NCBI GenBank assembly: GCA_045532175.1
Contig: JAZSFK010000051.1
Span: 1-26,661, forward strand
DNA: 26,661 nucleotides
Source of the DNA: Fimenecus sp045532175
GTDB lineage: Bacteria > Bacillota > Clostridia > Oscillospirales > Acutalibacteraceae
Direction of reading: 5' to 3'
Positions 1 through 8,290 of the stretch are shown here, piece by piece (the stretch's first letter is position 1; each line of letters starts with the position of its first letter). A program made the position numbers and the translations under genes. The notes under the pieces were generated by a model. It made no database searches and was not told the DNA's origin. It saw only the letters and a list, made by a program, of their open reading frames with translations.

Positions 1-102
1 TACCTGTAATTACAACCATAGGAACACTATCCATATATGCAGTTGCAATACCTGTTACAAGGTTAGTGGCACCGGGACCACTTGTTGCAAGACAAACACC
101 TG
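1..102. repeat. Artefactual first copy of a 102-base ilvB fragment
   Basis: These 102 bases are identical to 187-288. The second copy continues smoothly into the rest of ilvB, but this copy ends at an adapter block at 103. With the adapter it forms an insert-adapter-insert unit of period 186. That is what a rolling-circle (DNA nanoball) library molecule with a 102-base insert would give. It should be trimmed and not read as a genomic duplication. Confidence 0.93.
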
Positions 103-186
103 AAGTCGGAGGCCAAGCGGTCTTAGGAAGACAATTAGGAAAACCAACTCCTTGGCTCACAGAACGACATGGCTACGATCCGACTT
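103..186. other. MGI/BGI sequencing adapter pair with 10-base index (contamination)
   Basis: Bases 103-134 (32 nt) match the MGI/BGISEQ read-1 adapter as I remember it, beginning AAGTCGGAGGCCAAGCGG. Bases 145-186 (42 nt) match the reverse complement of the read-2 adapter, ending in GGCTACGATCCGACTT. The 10 bases between them, 135-144, have the length and place of a sample index. The block joins two identical copies of a genomic fragment. It is a library artefact left in the assembly, so genomic sequence can be trusted only from 187 onward. Confidence 0.96.
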
Positions 187-490
187 TACCTGTAATTACA
201 ACCATAGGAACACTATCCATATATGCAGTTGCAATACCTGTTACAAGGTTAGTGGCACCGGGACCACTTGTTGCAAGACAAACACCTGTTTTGCCTGTTG
301 CTCGTGCATAACCGTCAGCAGCATGAGAAGCACCCTGCTCATGTGCTGTGAGGATGTGGTTAATTTTATCGCTATATTTATAAAGTGCATCATAGATATT
401 AAGGACTGCACCACCCGGATAACCGAAAATGGTGTCGACCCCCTGCTCTATTAAAACCTCAGCTAAAATCTCTGAGCCGTTAAGTTTCAT
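187..490 (-). CDS. ilvB: Acetolactate synthase large subunit, N-terminal fragment (cut by contig end)
   Basis: Catalyses the thiamine-diphosphate-dependent condensation of pyruvate (or pyruvate plus 2-oxobutyrate) that opens branched-chain amino-acid synthesis. About 101 genuine N-terminal residues remain, covering the start of the TPP-binding N domain: GVDTIFGYPGG, the catalytic glutamate in AHEQGASHAADGYAR, and TSGPGATN. The family is about 550-580 residues long, so over 80% is missing. The ATG at 488-490 has a GGAG ribosome site about 8 bases upstream. A naive reading frame continues to 173, but its last four residues (KVGS) and its stop are encoded by adapter sequence. A promoter sits at 542-570, just beyond the ftsH terminator, so the gene is probably transcribed on its own. 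No T-box or leader-peptide attenuator fits the roughly 45-base leader. Confidence 0.93.
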
Positions 491-541
491 TTTCTTTCAC
501 TCCATGTATTTGCTAATTGTTTTAGAAAAATATTAAATCTT

Positions 542-570
542 ATTTTATAATACAAACAAGAAAAAATCAA
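542..570 (-). promoter_or_regulatory. Probable sigma-A promoter of ilvB
   Basis: On the minus strand, TTGATT (565-570) and TAAAAT (542-547) are separated by exactly 17 bases. Transcription would start near 535, giving a leader of about 45 bases. It lies directly downstream of the ftsH terminator, where an independent promoter is expected. No experimental support. Confidence 0.6.
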
Positions 571-581
571 TAGCTAAATAA

Positions 582-618
582 GAAAAAAGGCAACAGAAAT
601 AACATTCTGTCGCCTTTA
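582..618 (-). terminator. Rho-independent terminator of the rnj-ftsH operon
   Basis: The minus strand reads AAAGGCGACAGAA, a six-base loop, then TTCTGTTGCCTTT followed by more T residues. The 13-pair stem includes one G-U pair. The plus strand would have an A-C mismatch there and lacks a T-tract, so the signal works for ftsH (minus strand) only. It begins about 13 bases after the ftsH stop codon. Confidence 0.88.
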
Positions 619-630
619 AATTATGCGATT

Positions 631-2577
631 TTACGCATTTTCATTGTTTTCTGTTGTATCTTTATTATCAACAGTTTCTTCAGCAATAATCTCCACTGTT
701 TCCTCAATCTTTTCATCAGGTAAAGCGCCTGTTGTCATAAGAGACTCAAATTGTTCCTTATCGATTTTTTCAAGTTTAATAAGTGCCTCTGAAACAATGT
801 GAAGTTGGTCAATATGCTCTTTAAGAATTGTTTCTGTTCTCTTGTAGGCATTATTGATAATCTTTTCAACCTCTTCATCAATTGCCGCTGCAACTGTTTC
901 CGAATAATTTCTTGTATGAGTATAGTTTTTGCCAAGGAAAACCTCGTCATTGTCCGAACCAAAAGCGATTGGTCCGAGTTTTTCGCTCATACCGTATTTC
1001 GTAATCATATTTCTTGCTGTTTCAGTTGCACGTTGAATATCATTTGATGCACCTGTTGAGATATCGTTGAAGATAATTTGTTCTGCAACACGACCGCCCA
1101 AGAGTGACACAATATCATCAAGCATTCTTGATTTCAACATATGAGTTTTATCCTGTTCAGGTGTGTAGAGAGTGAAACCTGCTGCCATTCCACGAGGAAC
1201 AATTGAAATATGAGTAACAGGGTCTTGGTTTTCGAGGTAATAGGAAGAAATTGCATGACCTGCTTCGTGGTATGCCGTAATTTTCTTGTCCTTTTCAGAA
1301 ATCTTACGGGATTTCTTTTCTGAACCTACAACAACCTTCATTGTTGCTTCTTCGATTTCAGCCATAGTAATTGCCATAAGCTTACGCTTTGCCGCAAGAA
1401 GGGCTGCTTCATTAAGCAGATTTTCCAAGTCTGCACCTGTAAATCCAACTGTTGTTGCTGCAATTTGATGCAAGTCAACATCGGGTGCCAACGGCTTATT
1501 TCTTGCATGAACCTTAAGGATATCTTCCCTACCTTTAACATCAGGGTAACCAACAGTTACCTGACGGTCAAAACGACCAGGACGAAGAAGTGCGGGGTCA
1601 AGGATGTCAGGACGGTTAGTAGCAGCAATAACGATTACACCTTCGTTTGCACCGAAGCCATCCATTTCAACAAGCAACTGGTTAAGAGTTTGTTCACGTT
1701 CATCGTGTCCACCACCCATACCTGCACCACGGTGACGACCCACGGCATCAATTTCGTCAATAAAGATGATTGATGGTTGATTCTTCTTTGCTTCCTTAAA
1801 CAAATCACGCACACGGGAAGCACCAACACCGACATACATTTCAACAAAATCAGAACCGGAAATTGAGAAGAACGGAGCATCTGCCTCACCCGCCACTGCA
1901 CGAGCAAGAAGTGTTTTACCTGTACCCGGAGGTCCAACTAAAAGCACACCCTTTGGTATTCTTGCGCCCAATTTTGAAAATTCATTTGGATTTTTCAAAA
2001 ATTCAACAATTTCAGTAAGTTCTTCTTTTTCTTCGTCTGCACCTGCAACATCCTTGAAGGTTACTTTTTTATTTTCGTCATCCGCACGTTTTACTCTTGC
2101 TTTACCAAAGCTCATAGCTCGGTTATTTTCGCTTGTAATGGAGTTATTCATTTTCTTGAACATCACAACCATAAGAATAACAAAGCCGATTGTAAGAAGT
2201 GCTGATGGTAAAATACTTAATAACCATGAGTTTGATGTTCCTGCTTCATAGTTATACTTGATTGGGTTATCCGGATTTGCTTTATTATACTCACGAACAG
2301 TATTATGGACATCCTCAACGAAAATGCCTACATTAGGAACAGTATATTTGTATTCCTTAGAGTCATCCTTGAGTTTATAGGTCATAGCACCGCTGTTAAG
2401 ATTAACATCGTATTCGGTAACCATACCCTCATCAAAGTATTCTACTATCTGATAATATTGAACTTCCTTTTTATCCTCAATACCCATATAGGCATATATA
2501 ACTCCGATAAAAATTGCAGGAATCAATATATATGGCAAAATGGTTTTCCAGTTAAATTTTTTCAAATTTGTGTTCAC
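631..2577 (-). CDS. ftsH: ATP-dependent zinc metalloprotease FtsH
   Basis: Membrane-bound hexameric AAA+ protease that degrades damaged and regulatory membrane proteins. The 648-residue frame has two membrane segments (about 12-30 and 118-140) around an extracytoplasmic domain. Then come Walker A GPPGTGKT (215-222), Walker B FIDEID (272-277), the second region of homology NRPDILDPALLRPGRFDR, and zinc motif HEAGH (437-441). The C-terminal tail is acidic. Length is normal. The start is uncertain: the frame begins with GTG at 2577, but the only Shine-Dalgarno (AGGAG) abuts or overlaps that GTG. The TTG at 2565 lies 11 bases after it and would give MKKFNWKTILPY, a more usual FtsH beginning. Last gene of the operon; hpt ends six bases upstream and a strong terminator follows. 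Confidence 0.97.
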   Translation of the reverse strand: MNTNLKKFNWKTILPYILIPAIFIGVIYAYMGIEDKKEVQYYQIVEYFDEGMVTEYDVNLNSGAMTYKLKDDSKEYKYTVPNVGIFVEDVHNTVREYNKANPDNPIKYNYEAGTSNSWLLSILPSALLTIGFVILMVVMFKKMNNSITSENNRAMSFGKARVKRADDENKKVTFKDVAGADEEKEELTEIVEFLKNPNEFSKLGARIPKGVLLVGPPGTGKTLLARAVAGEADAPFFSISGSDFVEMYVGVGASRVRDLFKEAKKNQPSIIFIDEIDAVGRHRGAGMGGGHDEREQTLNQLLVEMDGFGANEGVIVIAATNRPDILDPALLRPGRFDRQVTVGYPDVKGREDILKVHARNKPLAPDVDLHQIAATTVGFTGADLENLLNEAALLAAKRKLMAITMAEIEEATMKVVVGSEKKSRKISEKDKKITAYHEAGHAISSYYLENQDPVTHISIVPRGMAAGFTLYTPEQDKTHMLKSRMLDDIVSLLGGRVAEQIIFNDISTGASNDIQRATETARNMITKYGMSEKLGPIAFGSDNDEVFLGKNYTHTRNYSETVAAAIDEEVEKIINNAYKRTETILKEHIDQLHIVSEALIKLEKIDKEQFESLMTTGALPDEKIEETVEIIAEETVDNKDTTENNENA

Positions 2578-2583
2578 TCCTGT

Positions 2584-3123
2584 TTATTCATATACCGCAG
2601 GTTTCAACGCACCAATGAACGGTAAATTTCTATATTTTTCATTAAAATCCAAACCATAACCGACAACAAAGGCATCAGGAATCTGTGTACCTGAATAATC
2701 CGCTTTAACATTTGCCTTGCGTCGTTCTGGCTTATCGAGTAGTGTGCATATTTTTATACTCTTTGGGTTTCTTGCTGAAAGAACCTTAATAAGATATTCA
2801 AGTGTTACACCACTGTCAAGAATATCCTCAACTATAAGTAAATCGGCACCTTCAATAACATCTGTATCAAGGTCTTTGATAATTCTTACCACGCCTGAGG
2901 TTTTTGTCCCTGCACCATAACTTGAAACAGACATAAAGTCAATAGTACAAGGCACTTTAATTTCACGCATAAGGTCAGCCATAAAAATTACAGAGCCCTT
3001 AAGCACACTTACAAGTACAAGATTTTTATCTTTATAATCCTCAGTAATCTCTTTACCAAGTCTTTTAACTATTCCTTTTAAATCCTCCTCAGATAACAAT
3101 ACTCTATCAATATCGTTAATCAT
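2584..3123 (-). CDS. hpt: Hypoxanthine phosphoribosyltransferase
   Basis: Cytoplasmic purine-salvage enzyme converting hypoxanthine (and usually guanine) plus PRPP to IMP or GMP. The 179 residues match the usual length. The PRPP-binding motif VEDILDSGVTL is at 98-108, preceded by the flexible-loop region SSYGAGTKTSGVVRI. The ATG at 3123 overlaps the tilS stop by eight bases. It has an AAAGGTGGGG ribosome site inside the end of tilS, so the two are probably translationally coupled. The order tilS-hpt-ftsH is widely conserved in Firmicutes, which supports the assignment. Confidence 0.97.
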   Translation of the reverse strand: MINDIDRVLLSEEDLKGIVKRLGKEITEDYKDKNLVLVSVLKGSVIFMADLMREIKVPCTIDFMSVSSYGAGTKTSGVVRIIKDLDTDVIEGADLLIVEDILDSGVTLEYLIKVLSARNPKSIKICTLLDKPERRKANVKADYSGTQIPDAFVVGYGLDFNEKYRNLPFIGALKPAVYE

Positions 3124-4456
3124 TAGTTTTCCCCACCTTTGAAATTTTTATATATGATTTTGTATCCTTGTTTACTCGGCATCTTTCTGAAACACCAAAA
3201 AATTCTGTCCAGACTATTCCTTGAGTATCGGATAGTATAAGCATTTTACTGCGACTGTGATTTTCTGTCTTCCTCTCATTAAAAAGCTTTTTCAAGGTTT
3301 TATTCGGTCGTTTTGGCAACTGATATGAATCACCATCTCGACGATTTCTTAACACCGCATTAGTAGTTATTCTATCACAATCAATTAAATTGTCTATATC
3401 CTGTTTATTAACATTCTGTAAATCTTTTTGAGTGTAAATATTAACCTCGTATTCACCACAAGGTGTAATAATTCTTTTATTATCAATACTGAACTCTGTT
3501 TCAAAATATTCTATAGAGGCCATTTTGCCAAAGAACATTTTTTTGTGTTCAACATTGACGGTAACATTTCCGCCAACACTTACACTTCCACCTGTCTTAA
3601 TTACAGAAATAACACCTTCGATATGTTCACGTGTTATATTCCGAGCATTATTTTCTTTAAGAATCAGAGAAACAACATTGTATTTGACGGCATCGTGTAA
3701 GTTTTCAAAAAATGTGCAATCATAAAAGTCGGACATTCTTGATTTCTCAACATAATCCTTTGCAACAGTAAATATGTAATCCTTAGACATTTCAAGGGAT
3801 TGTCTGCCCTTTTCAAATGCCTTATCAAAAGACGGATTGATTTCAAAAAGTTGCGGCAGAATATTATGTCTTATTTTGTTTCTTGTATAATCATCACACA
3901 AATTGGTGCTGTCAGTTACATATTCAAGATTATTTTCTTTAATATATTCCTCAATTTCTGCTCTTGTACATTGAAGTAAAGGTCTAACATAAACATCTCT
4001 GACAATTGGAATACCGCACAATCCTGAAAGGGATGCACCACGGGACAAATTGAAAATAAAGGTTTCAATATTATCGTTGAGATTGTGTGCAGTAGCAATT
4101 CTGTCGCATCCTGACTTCTCAAAAAATCCATATCGAATACGTCTTGCGCATTCCTCAAGACTTTCCCCTGATTTCTCTGCTTCTTTGGGAACATCTGCTC
4201 TGTATGAAACAAAAACTATTCCGTATTTTTCGCAAAAACTTTGACAAAATGCCAAATCACGGTCGGCTTCAATACCACGGATACCGTGATGAATATGTAT
4301 TGCCTTTAAATTCTCAATACCTAGTCTTTCCTTATTCTTAAAAAGAATATGTGCAAGGCAAACAGAATCAGCACCGCCTGAAAGTCCCACACCAAGTGTA
4401 TGACATTCTGACAGCATACAATATTTCTCAATTGTATTTAATACCTTATCTGTCAT
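3116..4456 (-). CDS. tilS: tRNA(Ile)-lysidine synthase TilS
   Basis: Modifies C34 of the CAU-anticodon tRNA-Ile to lysidine using ATP and lysine, so that it reads AUA. From the ATG at 4456 the product has 446 residues. The PP-loop motif SGGADS is at 26-31, followed by HIHHGIRG and the NTRNKIRHNILPQL-like segment typical of TilS, then a C-terminal substrate-binding domain. The open frame extends 30 codons further up inside dnaB. I chose 4456 because AAAGGA lies six to seven bases before it and residues MTDKVLNTIEKY look like a TilS N-terminus. It overlaps the dnaB end by 11 bases. Confidence 0.95.
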   Translation of the reverse strand: MTDKVLNTIEKYCMLSECHTLGVGLSGGADSVCLAHILFKNKERLGIENLKAIHIHHGIRGIEADRDLAFCQSFCEKYGIVFVSYRADVPKEAEKSGESLEECARRIRYGFFEKSGCDRIATAHNLNDNIETFIFNLSRGASLSGLCGIPIVRDVYVRPLLQCTRAEIEEYIKENNLEYVTDSTNLCDDYTRNKIRHNILPQLFEINPSFDKAFEKGRQSLEMSKDYIFTVAKDYVEKSRMSDFYDCTFFENLHDAVKYNVVSLILKENNARNITREHIEGVISVIKTGGSVSVGGNVTVNVEHKKMFFGKMASIEYFETEFSIDNKRIITPCGEYEVNIYTQKDLQNVNKQDIDNLIDCDRITTNAVLRNRRDGDSYQLPKRPNKTLKKLFNERKTENHSRSKMLILSDTQGIVWTEFFGVSERCRVNKDTKSYIKISKVGKTND

Positions 4457-5822
4457 CTTTAATCCTTTCAAGAGTTGAGAACATTGTAAATTCCGCATTC
4501 CAGGCAACGTCAACCTTTTCCGTTGAACCATGACGGTTTTTAGCAACTATTACCTCTGCCACATTTGCTGTCTGCTTGTCTTCCTCACTATCGTCACCGT
4601 TATTGTAGTAATCCTCTCGGTGAAGCATAAGAACAATATCGGCATCCTGCTCGATTGAGCCGGATTCACGAAGGTCTGTAAGTTGAGGACGATGGTCAGC
4701 CGTTTTTGCTGTATTACGGGACAACTGTGAGCAAGTAATAACAGGGATATTAAGGTCCTTTGCCATCATTTTAAGCCCACGGGTAATTTCTGAAATTTCC
4801 TGAACACGATTATCTGTTTTCTTTGTACCGGTCATAAGCTGAAGGTAGTCAATAACAACGCACTCAACATCCTTCATTCTACGAACTCTTGCCTTCATTT
4901 CAGGAACAGTAATATTTGCTGTATCATCAAAATAAAGTTCACAATTGACAAGATTTTGAAGTGCCAAACCGAGTTTTTCCCAGTCGGCGTCAGTAATCTC
5001 ACCTGTTCTCAACTTATTACTTACAATTCTTGCCTCGGTTGAGATAATACGCTGTGCCAACTGTTCGTTTGACATTTCCAACGAGAAGAACAAGGTTTTT
5101 CTTCCCTTCATAGCCATATTACGTGCAACATTCAAAGCAAAGCTTGTCTTACCCATACCCGGACGAGCACCAATGAGAATCAAGTCTGAACGGTGAAAAC
5201 CACCGCCAAGGACTCTGTCAAGATATGAAAAACCTGTAGGGATACCCATATACTGCTCTTTTTCTTTCGGGTCAGCACTACCTAGTTTTTTAAGACGTTC
5301 AAAAACATCCGACATAATAACGTCACTGATTTTAGCAGGTCCTGACGTGTTTTTACCACGACGGATATCATAAATTTTCTGCTCTGCCATATCGAGAAGA
5401 GAGTCAGGAGAATCTGTACCGTTATTTGTTTCGTCAAGAATTTCACGTGCGGTTACCATCAGTGTACGAAGGTAATATTTATCAATAATGATTTTGATAT
5501 ACGACTCAACGTTTTTTGTTGACGGAACGGCATCAGCAATCTTCATAAGGTATGTTTTACCGCCGATGTCGTCGTAAACCCCCTCTTTTTTTAGTTGTTC
5601 GAGAACAACAAGAGGGTCTATACGACCACCAAGGGTATCTATATTAAGAATTGCAGAATAAATTGACTTATGCTGTGGAAGGTAGAGATGCTCAATTTTA
5701 AGCATATCTGAAACGACGGGCAGACACTCAGGCTCTTTTAAAAGTGCACCGAGAACAGCCTGTTCCGCATCCAAGCTATAAGGTAAATTCAAATTTCCAG
5801 AAGCCATTAAATTGCTTTCCAT
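4446..5822 (-). CDS. dnaB: Replicative DNA helicase DnaB (DnaC of Bacillus)
   Basis: Hexameric 5'-3' helicase that unwinds the chromosomal replication fork. The 458-residue product has the N-terminal DnaB domain (about 14-115, starting near LPYSLDAEQAVLGALL). A RecA-like C-terminal domain follows, with Walker A GARPGMGKT (218-226), Walker B VVIDYLQLM, and the conserved SQLSR and LTDLRESGSIEQDAD segments. Length is typical. The ATG at 5822 follows AGGAGAG, which overlaps the last codons of rplI; only four bases separate the genes. The adjacency with rplI and gdpP matches the Bacillus yybT-rplI-dnaC order. Confidence 0.97.
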   Translation of the reverse strand: MESNLMASGNLNLPYSLDAEQAVLGALLKEPECLPVVSDMLKIEHLYLPQHKSIYSAILNIDTLGGRIDPLVVLEQLKKEGVYDDIGGKTYLMKIADAVPSTKNVESYIKIIIDKYYLRTLMVTAREILDETNNGTDSPDSLLDMAEQKIYDIRRGKNTSGPAKISDVIMSDVFERLKKLGSADPKEKEQYMGIPTGFSYLDRVLGGGFHRSDLILIGARPGMGKTSFALNVARNMAMKGRKTLFFSLEMSNEQLAQRIISTEARIVSNKLRTGEITDADWEKLGLALQNLVNCELYFDDTANITVPEMKARVRRMKDVECVVIDYLQLMTGTKKTDNRVQEISEITRGLKMMAKDLNIPVITCSQLSRNTAKTADHRPQLTDLRESGSIEQDADIVLMLHREDYYNNGDDSEEDKQTANVAEVIVAKNRHGSTEKVDVAWNAEFTMFSTLERIKDDR

Positions 5823-5826
5823 AGAA

Positions 5827-6267
5827 TTACTCTCCTACCATAACTGTCATTTCGGCTACGATATTTGTATAAAGTTTAACCTCAATTTTGTATGAACCAA
5901 AGTTCTTAATATCATCCATAGTGATTTTTCTTTTATCAACCTTAATCGCGTACTGCTTTGCAATTTCAGCCGCAACTTCCTTTGATGTAACAGAACCGAA
6001 AAGCTTACCATTACTACCTGCCTTTGCAGTAATTTTAACTATTTTGCCCTGAAGTTTTGCTTTTGAGTCGTTTGCTGCAGCAACTTCAACGTCAATTTTA
6101 TGCTGATTTGACTGTTCACGGTTACGAAGCTCTGTAAGGCTTTGTGCATTAGCCTCAACTGCTAATCCTTTTGGAAAAAGGAAATTACGTGCATAACCGT
6201 CAGATGCCTTTACTTTTTCGCCCTTTTTACCTAATCCTTTTACATCGGCTTTTAAAATAACTTCCAT
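5827..6267 (-). CDS. rplI: 50S ribosomal protein bL9
   Basis: Binds 23S rRNA near the base of the L1 stalk. The 146 residues show the classical N-terminal domain, MEVILKADVKGLGKKGEKV followed by ASDGYARNFLFPKGLA. Then come a long charged connecting helix and the C-terminal rRNA-binding domain. Start ATG at 6267 with GAGGT about seven bases upstream. It sits between gdpP and dnaB, as in many Firmicutes. Confidence 0.97.
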   Translation of the reverse strand: MEVILKADVKGLGKKGEKVKASDGYARNFLFPKGLAVEANAQSLTELRNREQSNQHKIDVEVAAANDSKAKLQGKIVKITAKAGSNGKLFGSVTSKEVAAEIAKQYAIKVDKRKITMDDIKNFGSYKIEVKLYTNIVAEMTVMVGE

Positions 6268-6282
6268 TACATTAACCTCACT

Positions 6283-8274
6283 TTAACACATTTTATCTAT
6301 TGCAAACTTAAGACGCATAAATGCATTTTCAATTTTTTCACCATTAAGCTGTGTAGCAGCCATTGTTTGATGTCCGCCACCACCTAATTGTTCCATAACT
6401 ACCTGAACATTTATATCCCCGTAAGAACGGGCTGAAATATTGATTGTCTCCCCTGTTCTGAACAAAACAAATGATGCGCTTACACCGTTGATATTCAACA
6501 ATTCGTCCGCTGCCTGACTGGCAACAATGCGTATATCCTCAATCTCAAAATCCGCAATACCAATTGCACAGTTTTTGTACATTTTGGAATTCCTTACAAT
6601 TTCACTTTTTGCTTTTTCAGTCCTCATACTGTTTGCAAAAAGTTGTTTTACAGCAACCGTATCAGCTCCTAACGAACGAAGATATGCCGCTGATTCGAAT
6701 GTTCTGACACCTGTTTTCATAACAAAATTCTTTGTATCAAGCATAATACCTGATAAAAGTGCTTCTGCACAGACCTTGGGCACATTCACCCTCACATTTA
6801 CATACTGAATAAGCTCCGTAACCATTTCAGATGCTGATGACGCATAGGGTTCATGATAAAACACTACTGACTTATTTATATGGTCAACAGTTTTTCTATG
6901 GTGGTCAATAACAACCACCTTATCTACCTTCTCATAAAGCTCCGGACACTCTAAAAAGCTTTGTCTATGAGTGTCAACTATAACTAATAGCGTGTTATCA
7001 GTTAAATAATCGTCAACATTTTCAGGCTCTATAATAATATCTCCCATACCATTTTCTTTGAGATATTGTGTCAACGGAGTTGCAAGTGTTGTTTTTGATG
7101 ACATCACTATTCTTGAATCTTTTCCAAGAGCGAATCCAATCATAGCGACGCCCACCGCTGAACCTAACGCATCCAAATCAGCGAAGCGATGTCCCATAAC
7201 AAGTACGTTATCGCAATTATTTATTGTCTGCATAATTGCGGATGCAATCATTCTTGTTCGTGTTTTATTTCGTTTTTCAACACCCTTTGAAACACCGCCA
7301 AAGAATTCATATTCTCCATCCTTCGGCTTGATTGCAACCTGGTCGCCGCCTCTTCCCATTGCCATATCAAGAGCCTGACGAGCGATAGTTTCACATTCAA
7401 GTAAACCGTCTGCTAAGCCCACACCAATTGAAAGTGTTAATCCAATGGTTGTGTCGTCGTATGTAAACTCTCTGACCTGCGACAGGACAGAAAATTTATT
7501 TTCCATCATTTTAATAAGTTTTTCTTTCTCCGCAAAAACAACAAATCTGTTATTATTGGTTTTTCGTAGGATACAGTTGTATTGTCCAAACCAATTCTCG
7601 ATTATTGCCTCAACATCGCCTAAAATTTCCGACTGTTGACTTTCTCGGAAATCACGAAGAGTGTCTTCAATACTATCAAGATTTATTATCATAAATACAG
7701 GACGTGTTGCAAGGTAAGCAGTCTTATACTTCTTCAATACTGTATCATCAACGAAATACAAGCCCTGAAACCTTTTACCGTTGTGGGAAATTACGCTTGG
7801 AAATGCGGTATAGTTTCTGTTTGAATATGCACATTCAATGTACTCCGCCTCACGTAGTGCATTTGTACCCTGTCCGGATGTAAATTGTTTCACATCTGCA
7901 CCTTCGTGTATTCCTGAGGATAAAAAATGCTTGTTAAACTTTATGTTATACCAAATGATTTTGTCTTCATCATTAAAAATGACAACAGGTAAAGGAAACT
8001 CATTAAGTCCCTCACCATCCTGCCCGATACTAACCTTACTGTTAAACAGGTTGACAGCAGTTTCCATATTCTTAAACGATATGAGCCTTAATACCACACT
8101 TATAATCACAATAAGCGCAGTTAAAATAAGCCCTACAACAGCAACTGTTTTGTTATACATCAGCATTATAAGGCTGAGGGTAATACATACCACAGCTGCA
8201 GGGATTGTAATCGGATATGTCATAAATAGTTTTTTAAAGGAAGTATACTCTTTTCCTTCAATATTCTTTTTCAT
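6283..8274 (-). CDS. gdpP: Cyclic-di-AMP phosphodiesterase GdpP (DHH/DHHA1)
   Basis: Membrane-bound enzyme hydrolysing c-di-AMP to pApA, which controls potassium and osmotic homeostasis and cell-wall stress. The 663 residues match the family. Two membrane segments (about 22-40 and 45-65) precede a PAS-like region (about 92-190) and a degenerate GGDEF domain ending in the GdpP hallmark ALDMAMGRGGDQ (301-311). The DHH domain has GHRFADLDALG (aspartates 366 and 368), VIVDTH (434) and VVIDHHR (457-459). A C-terminal DHHA1 domain carries GGGGHQ. All metal-binding DHH residues are present, so it should be active. The ATG at 8274 follows AAGGTG; rnj ends 16 bases upstream. Confidence 0.96.
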   Translation of the reverse strand: MKKNIEGKEYTSFKKLFMTYPITIPAAVVCITLSLIMLMYNKTVAVVGLILTALIVIISVVLRLISFKNMETAVNLFNSKVSIGQDGEGLNEFPLPVVIFNDEDKIIWYNIKFNKHFLSSGIHEGADVKQFTSGQGTNALREAEYIECAYSNRNYTAFPSVISHNGKRFQGLYFVDDTVLKKYKTAYLATRPVFMIINLDSIEDTLRDFRESQQSEILGDVEAIIENWFGQYNCILRKTNNNRFVVFAEKEKLIKMMENKFSVLSQVREFTYDDTTIGLTLSIGVGLADGLLECETIARQALDMAMGRGGDQVAIKPKDGEYEFFGGVSKGVEKRNKTRTRMIASAIMQTINNCDNVLVMGHRFADLDALGSAVGVAMIGFALGKDSRIVMSSKTTLATPLTQYLKENGMGDIIIEPENVDDYLTDNTLLVIVDTHRQSFLECPELYEKVDKVVVIDHHRKTVDHINKSVVFYHEPYASSASEMVTELIQYVNVRVNVPKVCAEALLSGIMLDTKNFVMKTGVRTFESAAYLRSLGADTVAVKQLFANSMRTEKAKSEIVRNSKMYKNCAIGIADFEIEDIRIVASQAADELLNINGVSASFVLFRTGETINISARSYGDINVQVVMEQLGGGGHQTMAATQLNGEKIENAFMRLKFAIDKMC

Positions 8275-8290
8275 AATTAAGACACCTTAT

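Noticed and set aside
1..288. A 102-base direct repeat that could mark an insertion, attachment site or gene duplication
   Set aside because: The sequence between the copies is sequencing adapter plus index, so the repeat is a library artefact.
66..454. Plus-strand open frames of 81 and 100 codons
   Set aside because: They span the adapter junction or lie antisense to ilvB, with no ribosome site or recognisable protein features.
491..581. T-box or leader-peptide attenuator upstream of ilvB
   Set aside because: The predicted leader is only about 45 bases. There is no T-box core sequence and no run of branched-chain codons.
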